Positions 47,458 to 57,821 of a stretch of DNA of 64,000 nt are shown here, piece by piece. Positions within the stretch are counted from its first letter, which is position 1. Every line of letters begins with the position of its first letter. This DNA is from Billgrantia endophytica. GTDB taxonomy: Bacteria > Pseudomonadota > Gammaproteobacteria > Pseudomonadales > Halomonadaceae. The position numbers and the translations under genes are program-made. Location: positions 34,241 to 98,240 of the forward strand of contig NZ_PNRF01000050.1 in the NCBI RefSeq assembly GCF_002879615.1, written 5' to 3'. The notes beneath the pieces were generated by a model, which was given only the letters and a program-made list of their open reading frames with translations, was not told the origin of the DNA and searched no databases.

Positions 47458-49533
47458 TTAACTTGTAGTAGTATCAGAAAGCTCTTGATGATAGCTTTGT
47501 ATTTCAGCCTCCATTTCTTTATATACTTGGTCGCAAATGGAGTATATATTTACTGAATCCAGTTTCTTTTTAATCTCAATGAGATTATCACAGCCTGTTC
47601 TTTCATCGAAGTTCTCTAGAAACTCGATGTAGTATCTCTGAGCTTCAAAAAGCGGGTCTTTGAAGAGCCTACCTAGCCTTTCTTTATATTCATCCGTATT
47701 TTTATTTATTTCTTTGTTATAGATATATACGACCTGCTTGCACTTCTTTAGCTGAGCCTTATAATGATCCACAACATTTGATACAAATTTCTTCGTTATC
47801 TTATGCTCATACTGCAACCGCTCAAACTCTTTATCTAAATCAGGGGCATCATCTAACTCTTCCTTGAAAGCATCTATTTCTTGATTTTTGATGAAGAATT
47901 TAGCATGAGATACTGCAAAGTTGTCATGACCAGAAAGTATCACTTCATCAATATCTTCGTAATACTGATAGAATGGGTTGCTTTTGATATTATCGAAAAC
48001 AACAAAAACAAGATCACCGATAACTCTTGTATATATTTTTATCTTTTGTGCCTTCAAGTAGTGGTTGAGTGCTAATCGCTTCTCGCTGTCTTCTAATGCT
48101 CCCTTCACATCTTCAAGAGAGTATTTCTTCTGGCTCTGCTGTTTTTTGAAGGCAAGATCTCCTTCTATCGTCTCCATTTCCTTTTTCTTAACTTGAAGTC
48201 TCTTACCAACATCTATGGATTTATCTTTAAATGACTCAGGTATATCCACTCCTTGAGAGACATAGTTTTCAAACATTGCTTCTATACTGTTCTGCTCATT
48301 ATTTATTTTAAAATATTCTTCTTTTATGTCATAGAACTGCTTTTCAGTTTCTAGAACCTCGGTATCTAAACTTTCATTCAAGATATGTTCCATCTTGAAA
48401 AGCTCGAAATACTGTATAAAGGCATTTTCAAATGCTGATAGGTTTATATTCCTCTGAAAGCAAGAACCGATCCTGTGATTTTTGCATTCAAGATAATAGT
48501 AAACCTTATGAGGCTTCCCTTTGTAATATTTGGTATTGGTCTTAATGCTTAATGCACCACCGCAGGCACCACACTTCAAAATGTGCTTGAAGATATTTTC
48601 TATTGAACCTGAAACATATTGCCCGCTCATTGTGAAGTCACGATTCTTAACAGCAAGGCGAGCTTCTTCTACTACACCAAAATCCACTACCTTTGGGTAG
48701 TAGTTTTCTATCACTTCAAGAATACGGTGCTTTTTCTTACTGTCAGCACCGTGATAGATTTCTTTAAGTGTGAGATTCCCGTATAGCCTTCCATCTGTAA
48801 GTAGTTTAGATAGATATACCTCTCTAAAATGAAAGTCGCTTTTACGGTATTTCTCGTTAAACACTCTTAATGAAGCTCGGTAGCCTCTTGTCTTCAAAAG
48901 CTCAAGAAGGGTTTTTATATCTGCTACGATATCTTCTTTGACATGAAAGTATTGATTACCATTCTCATCTTTTCTCACTTCTAGCCAAACGGGTACGGCT
49001 GAAGTGAGAAACTTACCTTTCGCTTTTTTCTCTAAAACCGTTTCTCGCTTGTGGTTCCAAACCGCTTTCAGACGGTCAGATTTCAGCTTACTCTCCTGAT
49101 AGGCTCTCTCCATCAAGATCTGAAGAGTAAGCCAGTCCCCTATGCCTTCGCCAACTCCATTATAATCATAAATTTTATGGTCATTCGTGGTGTATAAACG
49201 AACACCTGCTCTAAGGATTTTACCCACGATATCGAGTGTTGTATCAAGCACTCCTTGCCTCGAAATACGGTCCACATTTTCTGAAACGATAAAATCGCCA
49301 CTGCGAATGATTCCGTTTTCGACCATATCCAGTATCTTCTTTAAGTCACCTTCTTTCGCATTCTGTCCGTGGTGACTAGACATAGCTTCATCAGTGAAGG
49401 TTTGGGTTATGTCCACCCCTGTACGTTCGGTGAACTCCTTAACCCCCATCTCCTGCCTTCGGCGGGAATCGCCGTTATTTTGTTTAAGAGATGACCACCT
49501 TATATATAGATAAGCTCTTGGTTTATTTGACAT
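47458..49533 (-). CDS. Large serine recombinase (site-specific integrase)
   Basis: 691 residues, full length for the large serine integrase family. N-terminal resolvase domain: Ser14 in YIRWSSLKQ (expected nucleophile), conserved Arg12, and ENVDRISR near residue 85 (the D-R-x-S-R motif). Then a recombinase domain (VWLEVRKDENG region, about 180-290), a zinc ribbon (KCGACGGAL ... LECKNHRIGSC, about 325-360) and a long coiled-coil motif (LKKKEMET region). It sits at the end of the element with its start ~75 bp from the junction in hpt; AGGAAG before the ATG. It would catalyse attP x attB integration. No recombination directionality factor is identified. Confidence 0.93.
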   Translation of the reverse strand: MSNKPRAYLYIRWSSLKQNNGDSRRRQEMGVKEFTERTGVDITQTFTDEAMSSHHGQNAKEGDLKKILDMVENGIIRSGDFIVSENVDRISRQGVLDTTLDIVGKILRAGVRLYTTNDHKIYDYNGVGEGIGDWLTLQILMERAYQESKLKSDRLKAVWNHKRETVLEKKAKGKFLTSAVPVWLEVRKDENGNQYFHVKEDIVADIKTLLELLKTRGYRASLRVFNEKYRKSDFHFREVYLSKLLTDGRLYGNLTLKEIYHGADSKKKHRILEVIENYYPKVVDFGVVEEARLAVKNRDFTMSGQYVSGSIENIFKHILKCGACGGALSIKTNTKYYKGKPHKVYYYLECKNHRIGSCFQRNINLSAFENAFIQYFELFKMEHILNESLDTEVLETEKQFYDIKEEYFKINNEQNSIEAMFENYVSQGVDIPESFKDKSIDVGKRLQVKKKEMETIEGDLAFKKQQSQKKYSLEDVKGALEDSEKRLALNHYLKAQKIKIYTRVIGDLVFVVFDNIKSNPFYQYYEDIDEVILSGHDNFAVSHAKFFIKNQEIDAFKEELDDAPDLDKEFERLQYEHKITKKFVSNVVDHYKAQLKKCKQVVYIYNKEINKNTDEYKERLGRLFKDPLFEAQRYYIEFLENFDERTGCDNLIEIKKKLDSVNIYSICDQVYKEMEAEIQSYHQELSDTTTS

Positions 49534-49570
49534 TTTTCTGTACTTCCTGCGACTGAAAGCGGATTGCAGT

Positions 49571-49954
49571 CTATATCACTGCATTGGTTGTGTATCCGTT
49601 TCCACACATCATGTCATCCACGATGACCACGTGCCGACCGGCCATGGGCACTTCCGGCGAGACGCGCCAGAACAGCTCGCCACCACGAATGCCGCCGCGG
49701 TAACGCGTGGCGTGCAGGTAATCGACCTCGAGGGGAAACCCCAGGCGGGTCAGCAGATGACCCGTGGTGATCAGTCCGCCGTTCATCACACAGTAGAAGA
49801 CCGGCAGCTTGTCACCGAGGTCGGCGGTGATCTGTTCGGCCATGCGATCCAGGGCGACCTCGACTTCCTCTTGTGTGATCAGGCAGTCAGCGGTTTCCAT
49901 GACGTCACGCATGGTGGCCAGGGATTGATGGAAATCGGGCTCGAGTTTCGGCAT
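49571..49954 (-). pseudogene. hpt: Hypoxanthine phosphoribosyltransferase, 5' part, disrupted
   Basis: Starts at MPKLEPDFHQS (ATG 49954). The N-terminal two thirds of an HPRT are present (DRMAEQITADLGDKLPVFYC, MNGGLITTGHLL, HATRYRGGIRGGELFW, VVIVDDM), but the frame runs into the element right at the PRPP-binding loop (normally VDDI-x-(D/E)-G-x-T). The last ~11 residues to the stop at 49571 are element-encoded. The C-terminal third should lie at the far end of the element, outside the window. Loss would abolish salvage of hypoxanthine and guanine unless another enzyme exists. Confidence 0.85.
49602..49618. mobile_element. Right junction (att site) of the element in hpt
   Basis: The hpt reading frame is homologous to HPRT through VVIVDDM and then turns into unrelated AT-rich sequence (CGNGYTTNAVI, stop). 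The switch falls around minus-strand GATGACATGATG (49609-49620). The exact crossover dinucleotide needs the left junction or an empty site. Confidence 0.7.
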
Positions 49955-50001
49955 GGATGACACTCGTATCGGCAAGATAAGCGGAAAAGCGAAGAGGCAG
50001 C

Positions 50002-51015
50002 TCAGTCGCTGGCCATGGCCTCGAGCCGGGCATGTACCCGACGCCAACGGCCCAATGCCCCGAGGGAGTCCAACTCGGGACGGGCACGGCCATAGCGAAG
50101 ACGGGAAGCGGGCCGGATGGAGCGCCCCTGACAGGCATCGAGCACTTCGAGGGCAGCGGCACGGTCGTTGCAGACCAGTACCATGTCGCAGCCGGCGTTG
50201 AGGGCGGCCTGGGCACGCTCGCCCGGCGTTCCGGCAAAACCGGCCCCCACCATGCCAAGGTCATCGGAAAAGATCGTGCCCTTGAAGCCAAGGGACTCGC
50301 GCAGCATCCCCAACCAACTGGTCGAGAAACCGGCCGGACGGGCATCGAAGGCGGGATAGACCACATGGGCCGGCATCACACCGTCAAGCCGCGTGGCCAG
50401 CTCGGTAAAGGGGATCAAGTCATGTCGACGCAGCGTGTCGAGCGAGCGCTCATCGATGGGGAGTTCGAGATGCGAGTCTGCCGCCACCCCTCCGTGGCCG
50501 GGGAAGTGCTTGCCTACGGCGGCCATGCCCGCTTCGTGCAGGCCGCTGACGAAGGCGCCAGCCAAGGCGGTCACCGCCACCGGGTCGCTGGAGAAGCTGC
50601 GGTCGCCGATCACGCTGGATATCCCTGCGTCGACATCGAGTACGGGGGCGAAGGTGAGGTCCAGTCCGCAGGCCGCCATTTCCATCCCCAGCAGCCAGCC
50701 GGTATCCAGGCAGAGTCGCAAGGTGACCTCGGGGGACGTCTGGTAATCGCGGCCGATACGGCCCATGGAGGGCAGCCTGGTCACCCCGTGACGCATCCGC
50801 TGAACCCGCCCGCCTTCCTGGTCGATGGCCAGCAGGAGTTGGGGGCGAAGGCGACGGATAGCATCGCAGAGTCCGCGTACCTGCTGGGCGTCCTCGAGAT
50901 TGCGGGCGAAAAGGATCACACCGCCCACCTCGGGACGCAGCAATAGCTTGCGCTCGTCGGCACTGAGTCGCGTGCCTTCCAGGTCCAGCATCACCGGGCC
51001 GAGGGTCTGCGTCAT
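50002..51015 (-). CDS. nagZ: Beta-N-acetylhexosaminidase (peptidoglycan recycling)
   Basis: 337 residues, start MTQTLGPVMLDLEG. GH3 NagZ: LDLEGTRLSADERKLL, IDQEGGRVQRMRHG, FAPVLDVDAG, GDRSFSSDP, and the catalytic-loop KHFPGHGGVAADSHLELP with the Asp-His dyad, ending DACQGR region. It removes GlcNAc from anhydro-muropeptides in the cytoplasm; products feed recycling and can signal beta-lactamase induction. Lies between hpt and an L,D-transpeptidase-like gene. Full length. Confidence 0.95.
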   Translation of the reverse strand: MTQTLGPVMLDLEGTRLSADERKLLLRPEVGGVILFARNLEDAQQVRGLCDAIRRLRPQLLLAIDQEGGRVQRMRHGVTRLPSMGRIGRDYQTSPEVTLRLCLDTGWLLGMEMAACGLDLTFAPVLDVDAGISSVIGDRSFSSDPVAVTALAGAFVSGLHEAGMAAVGKHFPGHGGVAADSHLELPIDERSLDTLRRHDLIPFTELATRLDGVMPAHVVYPAFDARPAGFSTSWLGMLRESLGFKGTIFSDDLGMVGAGFAGTPGERAQAALNAGCDMVLVCNDRAAALEVLDACQGRSIRPASRLRYGRARPELDSLGALGRWRRVHARLEAMASD

Positions 51016-51160
51016 GTCGGTTTCCTTGGGGCGAGGAAGGGGGGTGATTCTAGACCAAAGTGTTGCCCGGTGACAGCTCATCGAGTGCGAGTGAAGGGTA
51101 ACCCCGGGCGACATCAAGCCGACATGGCGGATCGGTGGCCGGTGCTGGCGAACCCGGGTA

Positions 51161-51679
51161 TCAGTCGTGGAGCCAGACCGGCGTGCCGGGCAGGGCCAGT
51201 GAGAAGAGTTCGAGCAGCGCCTCGTCCCGCAGTCGAATGCAGCCATGGGAGCGCGGAACCCCCATGGGCTGGTCGGGTGGCGTGCCATGCAGATAGATGA
51301 AGCGTCGCTGGGAATCCACCTTCCCTCCCCGGTTATGGCCCGGCTCCAGGCCACACAACCAGAGGATTCGGGTGAGTATCCAGTCGCGTCGGGGGTGGGC
51401 GGCGGCAAGCTCGGGCGTGAAGCATTCACCGGTGGGCCGACGACCGCGAAAGACGGTCCCGGCCGGCAACCCCTCGCCAATGGCGGCACGAATATAGTGC
51501 CACCCCAGCGGGGTACGGCCACTCCCCTCCTGCTGGCCGACCCCGGCCAGTGCCGTGGATACCGGCCATTCGGCAAGTGGCCTGATTCCCTGCCACTGGA
51601 TCAGGCATTGGCGTTTCACATCCACTTCGAGCCAGGTGGCCGCCCCTGGAGGCAGCTCGGACAAACGAGGCGTACGCAT
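51161..51679 (-). CDS. L,D-transpeptidase (YkuD-domain) protein
   Basis: 172 residues. YkuD domain with the signature YLHGTPPDQPMGVPRSHGCI (catalytic Cys in SHGCIRL) near the C-terminus. No signal peptide is visible, which is typical of a short single-domain subfamily found in this neighbourhood. It would crosslink or modify peptidoglycan, or act on related peptides. Ends 3 bp before psrA, in the same direction. Confidence 0.85.
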   Translation of the reverse strand: MRTPRLSELPPGAATWLEVDVKRQCLIQWQGIRPLAEWPVSTALAGVGQQEGSGRTPLGWHYIRAAIGEGLPAGTVFRGRRPTGECFTPELAAAHPRRDWILTRILWLCGLEPGHNRGGKVDSQRRFIYLHGTPPDQPMGVPRSHGCIRLRDEALLELFSLALPGTPVWLHD

Positions 51680-51681
51680 GA

Positions 51682-52347
51682 TCAGCTGGCCTCGGCCCTC
51701 GACACCGCGGGCGGCGGCAGCGGAGCATTCATGGCGGCCACGACAACCGGACGCAGGCGACGGATCAGATCACGCACCGAGACGTGCTCCTGATAATCCT
51801 TTTCGGCGATATCGCGAAGCGCATCCAGGCCCGACAAGGTGAAAATCACGGTACCCAGCACGAAATGCAGGCGCCAGAAGCGCTCGGCGTCCGGCAGTTC
51901 CGGCGTGGCGAGCCGTACCAGGTCGGTGAATCGGGTGAAGGCACTGCCATACTCTTCCTGGATGTAGCGACGCAGGTGACCCTGGGCCTGACTATAGGCC
52001 AATCCCAGCAGTTTCATGAAAACCTTCAGGCTATGGCGTTCCGCGGGCACTTCCAGCACGGTCCTGGCCATCGTTTCCAGCAGCGCTTCCAGGGGGATGA
52101 CGCTGCCCGCGTGGCGGGCTTCGAGCTCGTCGAGGGCGTGATGGAAGCGTATCGTAAAGGGGTCCAGGTAACGGGAAAAGACTGCCTGAATCAGAGCCTT
52201 CTTGGAGCCGAAGTGGTAGTTCACCGCCGCCAGGTTGACCCTGGCCTTGCTGGTAATGGTGCGCAGGGAAGTTTCGGCGAAACCCCGCTCAGCGAACAGC
52301 ACTTCGGCGGTATCGAGAATGCGTGTAACGGTATCGGTCTGAGCCAT
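51682..52347 (-). CDS. psrA: TetR-family regulator PsrA
   Basis: 221 residues starting MAQTDTVTRILDTAEVLFAE; N-terminal TetR HTH (EVLFAERGFAETSLRTITSK ... VNYHFGSKKALIQAVF) and a helical C-terminal ligand domain. Synteny next to lexA and nagZ matches PsrA of pseudomonads, a fatty-acid-responsive repressor of beta-oxidation genes and of itself. A GAAAC-N4-GTTTT operator is present upstream. Confidence 0.85.
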   Translation of the reverse strand: MAQTDTVTRILDTAEVLFAERGFAETSLRTITSKARVNLAAVNYHFGSKKALIQAVFSRYLDPFTIRFHHALDELEARHAGSVIPLEALLETMARTVLEVPAERHSLKVFMKLLGLAYSQAQGHLRRYIQEEYGSAFTRFTDLVRLATPELPDAERFWRLHFVLGTVIFTLSGLDALRDIAEKDYQEHVSVRDLIRRLRPVVVAAMNAPLPPPAVSRAEAS

Positions 52348-52363
52348 GGTCCTGGTTCCGCTG

Positions 52364-52377
52364 GAAACGCCTGTTTT
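52364..52377. promoter_or_regulatory. Candidate PsrA operator
   Basis: gaaacgcctgtttt fits the known PsrA box G/C-AAAC-N2-4-GTTT-G/C, 17 bp upstream of psrA; autorepression is expected. Confidence 0.55.
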
Positions 52378-52505
52378 AAACATTACAAAAGTCTACGCCA
52401 TCACGGCTTCTTGCTCAATCCCGATCGATACCCCTCTGTTTAAAACGGCGAAGGGGGCCGGCAAGATCGGCTCGCATATCCGCTTTTACTGGATAGACTT
52501 CCATG

Positions 52506-52521
52506 CTGTATACTTGAACAA
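52506..52521. promoter_or_regulatory. Candidate LexA (SOS) box
   Basis: ctgtatacttgaacaa matches CTGT-N8-ACAG with one base off at the right end; it is 27 bp before lexA, the usual autoregulatory position. Confidence 0.65.
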
Positions 52522-52548
52522 TACCGCCTGGCACCCATCGGAGGTCAC

Positions 52549-53196
52549 ATGACTCGCCCCCTTACCTCGCGTCAGCAGAATGTCTATGACTTCATCGTCA
52601 AGACCATGAGCGAGTTCGGCTACCCACCGACCCGAGCGGAAATTGCCCGGGCGCTGGGCTTTCGTTCGCCGAATGCCGCGGAAGAGCACCTGCGGGCTCT
52701 GGAGCGAAAAGGTGCCATCCGGGTCATCCGCGGCACATCCCGGGGTATACGCCTGCCGGCCCAGGAAGCCGAAACGATGGCCGGAGAACCGGCCGCGGAA
52801 GGCCTGCCCATCATCGGCGAGGTGGCGGCAGGAAGCCCCATCCTGGCGGCCGAGCACATCGACCGCTACTGCCCCCTGCCCCCGGAATTCTTCACGCCTC
52901 GTGCCGACTACCTGCTGAAGGTGCGCGGACTCTCCATGAAGGACATCGGCATTCTGGAAGGCGATCTGCTGGCGGTACACCGTACCGAGCGGGTTCGTGA
53001 CGGCCAGATCGTCGTGGCCCGCCTTGACGATGAAGTCACCGTCAAGCGCTTCCATCGCAACGGTCATCACGTGACTCTCGAAGCGGAGAACGACGACTTT
53101 CCGGCCATCGTCGTGGACCTTCGCCACCAGGCGCTCGAGATAGAGGGCATCGGGGTGGGAGTCATCCGTGGCGGCAGCGGCCAGGCTTTGGGCTGA
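52549..53196 (+). CDS. lexA: SOS repressor LexA
   Basis: 215 residues. Winged-helix N-domain (TSRQQNVYDFIVKTMSEFGY, PTRAEIARALGFRSPNAAEE), Ala-Gly cleavage site in EVAAGSPIL (about residue 91), catalytic Ser in RGLSMKD and Lys in VTVKRF. Represses DNA-damage genes and cleaves itself with RecA. Divergent from psrA, with the SOS box upstream. Confidence 0.95.
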   Translation: MTRPLTSRQQNVYDFIVKTMSEFGYPPTRAEIARALGFRSPNAAEEHLRALERKGAIRVIRGTSRGIRLPAQEAETMAGEPAAEGLPIIGEVAAGSPILAAEHIDRYCPLPPEFFTPRADYLLKVRGLSMKDIGILEGDLLAVHRTERVRDGQIVVARLDDEVTVKRFHRNGHHVTLEAENDDFPAIVVDLRHQALEIEGIGVGVIRGGSGQALG

Positions 53197-53242
53197 CGCC
53201 GTCTGCGTTCAGCCAGTTTCCCAGTACGCCGGCAGATCCCCC

Positions 53243-54298
53243 ATGAGCCATGTGCGCAAGATCCTGCATGCCGATTGCGACTGCTTCTACGCCGCGGTGG
53301 AAATGCGCGACAACCCCGCGCTGCGCGAGATCCCGCTGGCCATCGGCGGCTCTCCCGAAGGGCGCGGCGTCATCGCCACCTGCAACTACCCCGCTCGGGC
53401 CTATGGCATCCATTCCGCCATGCCGACGGCCCGCGCCCTTCGCCTTTGCCCTCACCTTACCTTGATGCCCGGCGATTTCGACCGCTATCGCGACGCATCG
53501 AAGCAGCTGCTTGGCATCTTTCATGAGCTGACGCCGTTGGTGGAGCCCCTGTCACTGGATGAAGCCTTTCTCGACGTCACCGATGTGACGCGCTTTTCGG
53601 GCAGCGCTACCTGGATGGCACGCTGGCTGAAGGAGGAGTGCCAACGCCGGGTCGGTATTACCGTCTCCGTCGGTGCCGCACCGAGCAAGTTCCTGGCCAA
53701 GATTGCCAGCGACTGGGAAAAGCCGAATGGCCTCACGGTAATTTCTCCGGCAAAGGTCGATTCCTTTCTGCAGGCGCTACCGGTCACCAAGCTCCATGGC
53801 GTCGGCCCCGCGACCGCCAGGCGGCTTCATGCCCTCGAGATCGCCACGTGCGATGATCTCCAGCGTCTGCCCCAGGAGCGGCTGATCGAGGAATTCGGCA
53901 AGTTCGGCCGCCGGCTCTTCGAACTCGCCCGTGGCATCGACGAGAGGCCTGTCCGCGTGGAGCGTGAACGAAAGTCCGTCAGCGTCGAGACGACCTTTGC
54001 CACTGACCTGCCGGCCCTCCCCCACTGCCGGCAAGAGCTGGCGCCACTCTGCGAACGCCTCCAGGCACGCCTGGCCCGGCATGGGCACCCGCCGGTAGCG
54101 GGCCTGTTCGTCAAGGTGCGCTTCAACGATTTCAGCCTTACCACGATGGAAGGACGTGGCGGCGCGCTGACCAGCGAGACGTTTTCCACCTTGCTGGAAC
54201 AGGCCTGGGCAAGGCGGGAACGCCCCGTACGGCTGCTGGGAGTCGGCGTCAGACTGGTATCGGAGGAGGCCCGACGCCAGCTCGTGCTGCCGCTCTGA
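53243..54298 (+). CDS. dinB: DNA polymerase IV
   Basis: 351 residues from MSHVRKILHADCDCFYAAVE; a longer frame starting at 53168 overlaps lexA and is not likely. Y-family motifs: DCDCFYAAVE, SLDEAFLDVT (catalytic Asp-Glu), GIGPATARR-like VGPATARRL, and a little-finger domain. Length equals the E. coli protein. Error-prone lesion bypass. 46 bp after lexA in the same direction, so it may be partly in its operon. Confidence 0.94.
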   Translation: MSHVRKILHADCDCFYAAVEMRDNPALREIPLAIGGSPEGRGVIATCNYPARAYGIHSAMPTARALRLCPHLTLMPGDFDRYRDASKQLLGIFHELTPLVEPLSLDEAFLDVTDVTRFSGSATWMARWLKEECQRRVGITVSVGAAPSKFLAKIASDWEKPNGLTVISPAKVDSFLQALPVTKLHGVGPATARRLHALEIATCDDLQRLPQERLIEEFGKFGRRLFELARGIDERPVRVERERKSVSVETTFATDLPALPHCRQELAPLCERLQARLARHGHPPVAGLFVKVRFNDFSLTTMEGRGGALTSETFSTLLEQAWARRERPVRLLGVGVRLVSEEARRQLVLPL

Positions 54299-54359
54299 GG
54301 CAGGCCCGTCAGGTGTGACTGCCCCCCAATAGTTGGACGGTTCACTCAGCCGGGCCTCC

Positions 54360-55031
54360 TTATTTGGTGTCGATGTAGCGATGATCGTTGAAGGTCGCCA
54401 CCCAACCCGGATGGTAGACCATCAGGATGCTCAACAGCATGCCGGTAATGAAGGCTTCCGAGGGCATCAGCAGCGGCAGGAACCGGGCGTATTCGCGTGA
54501 CTGATGGATCACCTCGGGATCGGTCGCCCCGAGCATGACCAGCCCAACGGCAGCCAGCCCCGCCCCCAGGGTGGCAAGCGCCGCGCCGAAGAAACCGCAC
54601 AGGAAGAGAAAGAGCATCAGGTTGTCGGGCAGGCGCCGGTCCACCAGCCGCCAGACCACGACCATGATCAGCGTCGGTACCACCCCCGTCACCAGGACAT
54701 TGACACCCAGCAAGGGCCAGGTGGCCTTGCCGAGCAGGACCAGGGAGAGGTTGGCGGCAACATTGGTGAGCAGGGCCAGAGGCGCCTTGAAGACGAGGGT
54801 CATCAAGGCCGTGAACAGGAGATGCATCGTCAGCCAGTCTATCGCCTGGGCGCGAAGCTGCCAGAACAACACCACGGCCACGGTAGCCGCCAGCCAGCGG
54901 TGCTGCAGGCCGCGATCCGCCAGGAGTATTTCCCATGGCCGCTGGAGAAGGGCAAGCCCCACCATCCCCAGTGAGACCAGGGCAGCCAGGCTCAATAGCC
55001 AGGGGGCGAGTACGGTCTCGGAAAATGACAT
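54360..55031 (-). CDS. Membrane protein, ECF-transporter permease-like (CbiM-type)
   Basis: 223 residues from MSFSETVLAP (GAGG upstream). Six or seven TM helices (LLSLAALVSLGMVGLALLQR; LAATVAVVLFWQLR; HLLFTALMTLVFKAPLALLT; GVNVLVTGVVPTLIMVVVWR; LMLFLFLCGFFGAALATLGA; LMPSEAFITGMLLSILMVY). The order MHLLFTALM then an AF-I-T-G loop fits the CbiM/energy-coupling-factor permease family. Substrate unknown. Confidence 0.65.
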   Translation of the reverse strand: MSFSETVLAPWLLSLAALVSLGMVGLALLQRPWEILLADRGLQHRWLAATVAVVLFWQLRAQAIDWLTMHLLFTALMTLVFKAPLALLTNVAANLSLVLLGKATWPLLGVNVLVTGVVPTLIMVVVWRLVDRRLPDNLMLFLFLCGFFGAALATLGAGLAAVGLVMLGATDPEVIHQSREYARFLPLLMPSEAFITGMLLSILMVYHPGWVATFNDHRYIDTK

Positions 55032-55054
55032 GGCTTGCCTCGTTGACACATGGC

Positions 55055-55909
<855 letters not shown>

Positions 55910-56077
55910 AGGTAGCCATCAAGGAGCCAAGCGTGAATCGGAGTGCGCACAGTGTAGCGAACTCGCAGGCGCCAGAACACGTGAAAACCTTGAATCGCAC
56001 CGGGGGCATCGCATTGTTAAGGGTCGCGCCCATCCCGTATAGTGAAGAAGACTCCATTACCTGGATCACGCAAGCCG

Positions 56078-57754
56078 ATGCCTGCACCCCGCGTCACGAT
56101 TCGTCCTCGCCGCCGCACGCCGCTTTACTTCCTGCCACTGGGGGGGTGCGGTGAGATCGGCATGAATCTGGGGTTGTATGGCCACGATGACGAATGGATT
56201 GCCGTCGATTGTGGAATGATGATCCGGCAGGACCTGCCGGACAGCCCGTTGCAGGTACCCAGCCTGGAAACCCCCGAGGCGCTCGGCATCTCCCCTTCCG
56301 CCTTGATCATCACCCATGGGCATGAGGATCACATCGGCGCCGTGGCCTGGCTCTGGCCCAGATGGCAGTGTCCCGTTCACGCCACGCCGCTGGCCGCCGG
56401 CCTGCTGCGCGCCAAGTTCACCGAGCGAGGGCTCGCGACCGATGCGATTCAGGTAATCGAACCAGGTGAAGCGCTGGAAGCGGGTCCCTTCACCCTGCGC
56501 TATCTCCCCTTGACCCACTCCATACCCGAAAGCTGTGCCCTGCTCATCGCCGCCGGGGAGTATCGTGTACTGCACACCGGTGACTGGAAACTCGACCCCG
56601 AACCACTGATCGGCCCGCCGGTGAAAGGGGCCCTGTTCCGCGCCCTGGCACCCGTGGACCTGGTGGTGGGGGACTCGACCAACGCTCCCCTGCCTGGGCA
56701 CTCCCGTAGCGAGGGAGAGGTGGCCAGGGCCCTGGAGCACAGGCTGGGCCAGTGCTCCGGGCGTGTGGTCGTGACCTGCTTCGCCAGCAACCTGGCCAGG
56801 GTTCTGGCCATCGCACTGGCTGCCGAAAGCTGCGGCCGCCGGGTCAGCCTGATGGGTCGCGCCATGGAGCGAATGGTGGGAGTGGCCCGCGGGCTGGGTT
56901 ATCTGGGCGACATGCCTCCCCTGGTGCCGGTGCGGGACCTGGGGTACCTGCCCCCGGAGGAAGTGCTGGTGATCGCCACCGGCAGCCAGGGCGAACCGCG
57001 CGCGGCGCTGAGTCGACTCGCCAACGGCCGACATCCCAGCCTCGAGCTGTTGGCGGAGGACACCGTCATCTTCTCGACCAAGGCGATACCGGGCAACGAA
57101 CCCCAGATCGAACGGCTGAAGCGGGCCCTGAAACGCTTGAACGTCACCCTATGGGATGAATTCAATCACCCCGAACTACATGCATCCGGCCATCCGGCCC
57201 AGGATGAGCTGCGTATCCTCTATGGCTGGACCAAGCCTCGCCATCTGCTGCCAGTGCATGGGGAGGCCTACCATCAGCGGGCCCATCGGGAACTGGCCGA
57301 ATCGATGGGGATCGATGCACCGTTGGCGCCAGTCAATGGCGACCTTGTCCGGCTCGACGGGGATGGGCTCACCCTCGAGGCGCGCCACCCCCAGAATCCC
57401 TGCATCGTCAGCCAGAATGCCGTCACGCCGTTGCCGGGGCTTGCCGCCGAACGGGGCTCTTCTCGCCATGGCATCCTCCATCTCGCCTTGCCGATCGCGT
57501 CCACCGGCAGCGGCTGGGTACGAATCGGCCGGCTGATGCTGGATGCCCATCGGGTCAGTGCGCTGGATGAGGATGCCTTCGCGGAATGGCTGGACGAGCG
57601 GCTGGAAGGACTGGAGGCCGAGACACTGGCACAGCTACGCATTGCACTGCAGCCATTGATCATCGCCTGGCTGGCAGAACATTTGCGCCAATTGCCGGAT
57701 GTTCACCTTCAGCTATTGGCAATGGAGTCGCCGACATTCGATGATCGGGAATGA
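56078..57754 (+). CDS. Ribonuclease J-like metallo-beta-lactamase nuclease
   Basis: 558 residues (a GTG 12 codons upstream is an alternative start; neither has a strong ribosome site). Metallo-beta-lactamase core with HGHEDHIGA (residues ~80-88), a beta-CASP region (SEGEVARALEHRL, ATGSQGEPRAAL) and C-terminal HGEAYH. RNases J of this kind act as 5'-3' exo- and endonucleases on RNA. A gammaproteobacterial RNase J-like protein is less common than in Firmicutes but known in this lineage. Confidence 0.85.
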   Translation: MPAPRVTIRPRRRTPLYFLPLGGCGEIGMNLGLYGHDDEWIAVDCGMMIRQDLPDSPLQVPSLETPEALGISPSALIITHGHEDHIGAVAWLWPRWQCPVHATPLAAGLLRAKFTERGLATDAIQVIEPGEALEAGPFTLRYLPLTHSIPESCALLIAAGEYRVLHTGDWKLDPEPLIGPPVKGALFRALAPVDLVVGDSTNAPLPGHSRSEGEVARALEHRLGQCSGRVVVTCFASNLARVLAIALAAESCGRRVSLMGRAMERMVGVARGLGYLGDMPPLVPVRDLGYLPPEEVLVIATGSQGEPRAALSRLANGRHPSLELLAEDTVIFSTKAIPGNEPQIERLKRALKRLNVTLWDEFNHPELHASGHPAQDELRILYGWTKPRHLLPVHGEAYHQRAHRELAESMGIDAPLAPVNGDLVRLDGDGLTLEARHPQNPCIVSQNAVTPLPGLAAERGSSRHGILHLALPIASTGSGWVRIGRLMLDAHRVSALDEDAFAEWLDERLEGLEAETLAQLRIALQPLIIAWLAEHLRQLPDVHLQLLAMESPTFDDRE

Positions 57755-57821
57755 TGTGGCAAATTGAAGTGGCAGGGGCGAGACCTATCGGTTCGCCCCT
57801 GCAATGACAAGGTATTCCCGT

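Noticed and set aside
50032..50946. Long plus-strand frame of 304 residues opposite nagZ
   Set aside because: GC-rich antisense shadow of a well-conserved gene.
56066..57034. Minus-strand frame of 322 residues opposite the RNase J-like gene
   Set aside because: Shadow frame in GC-rich DNA; no start signal, and the sense strand is clearly coding.
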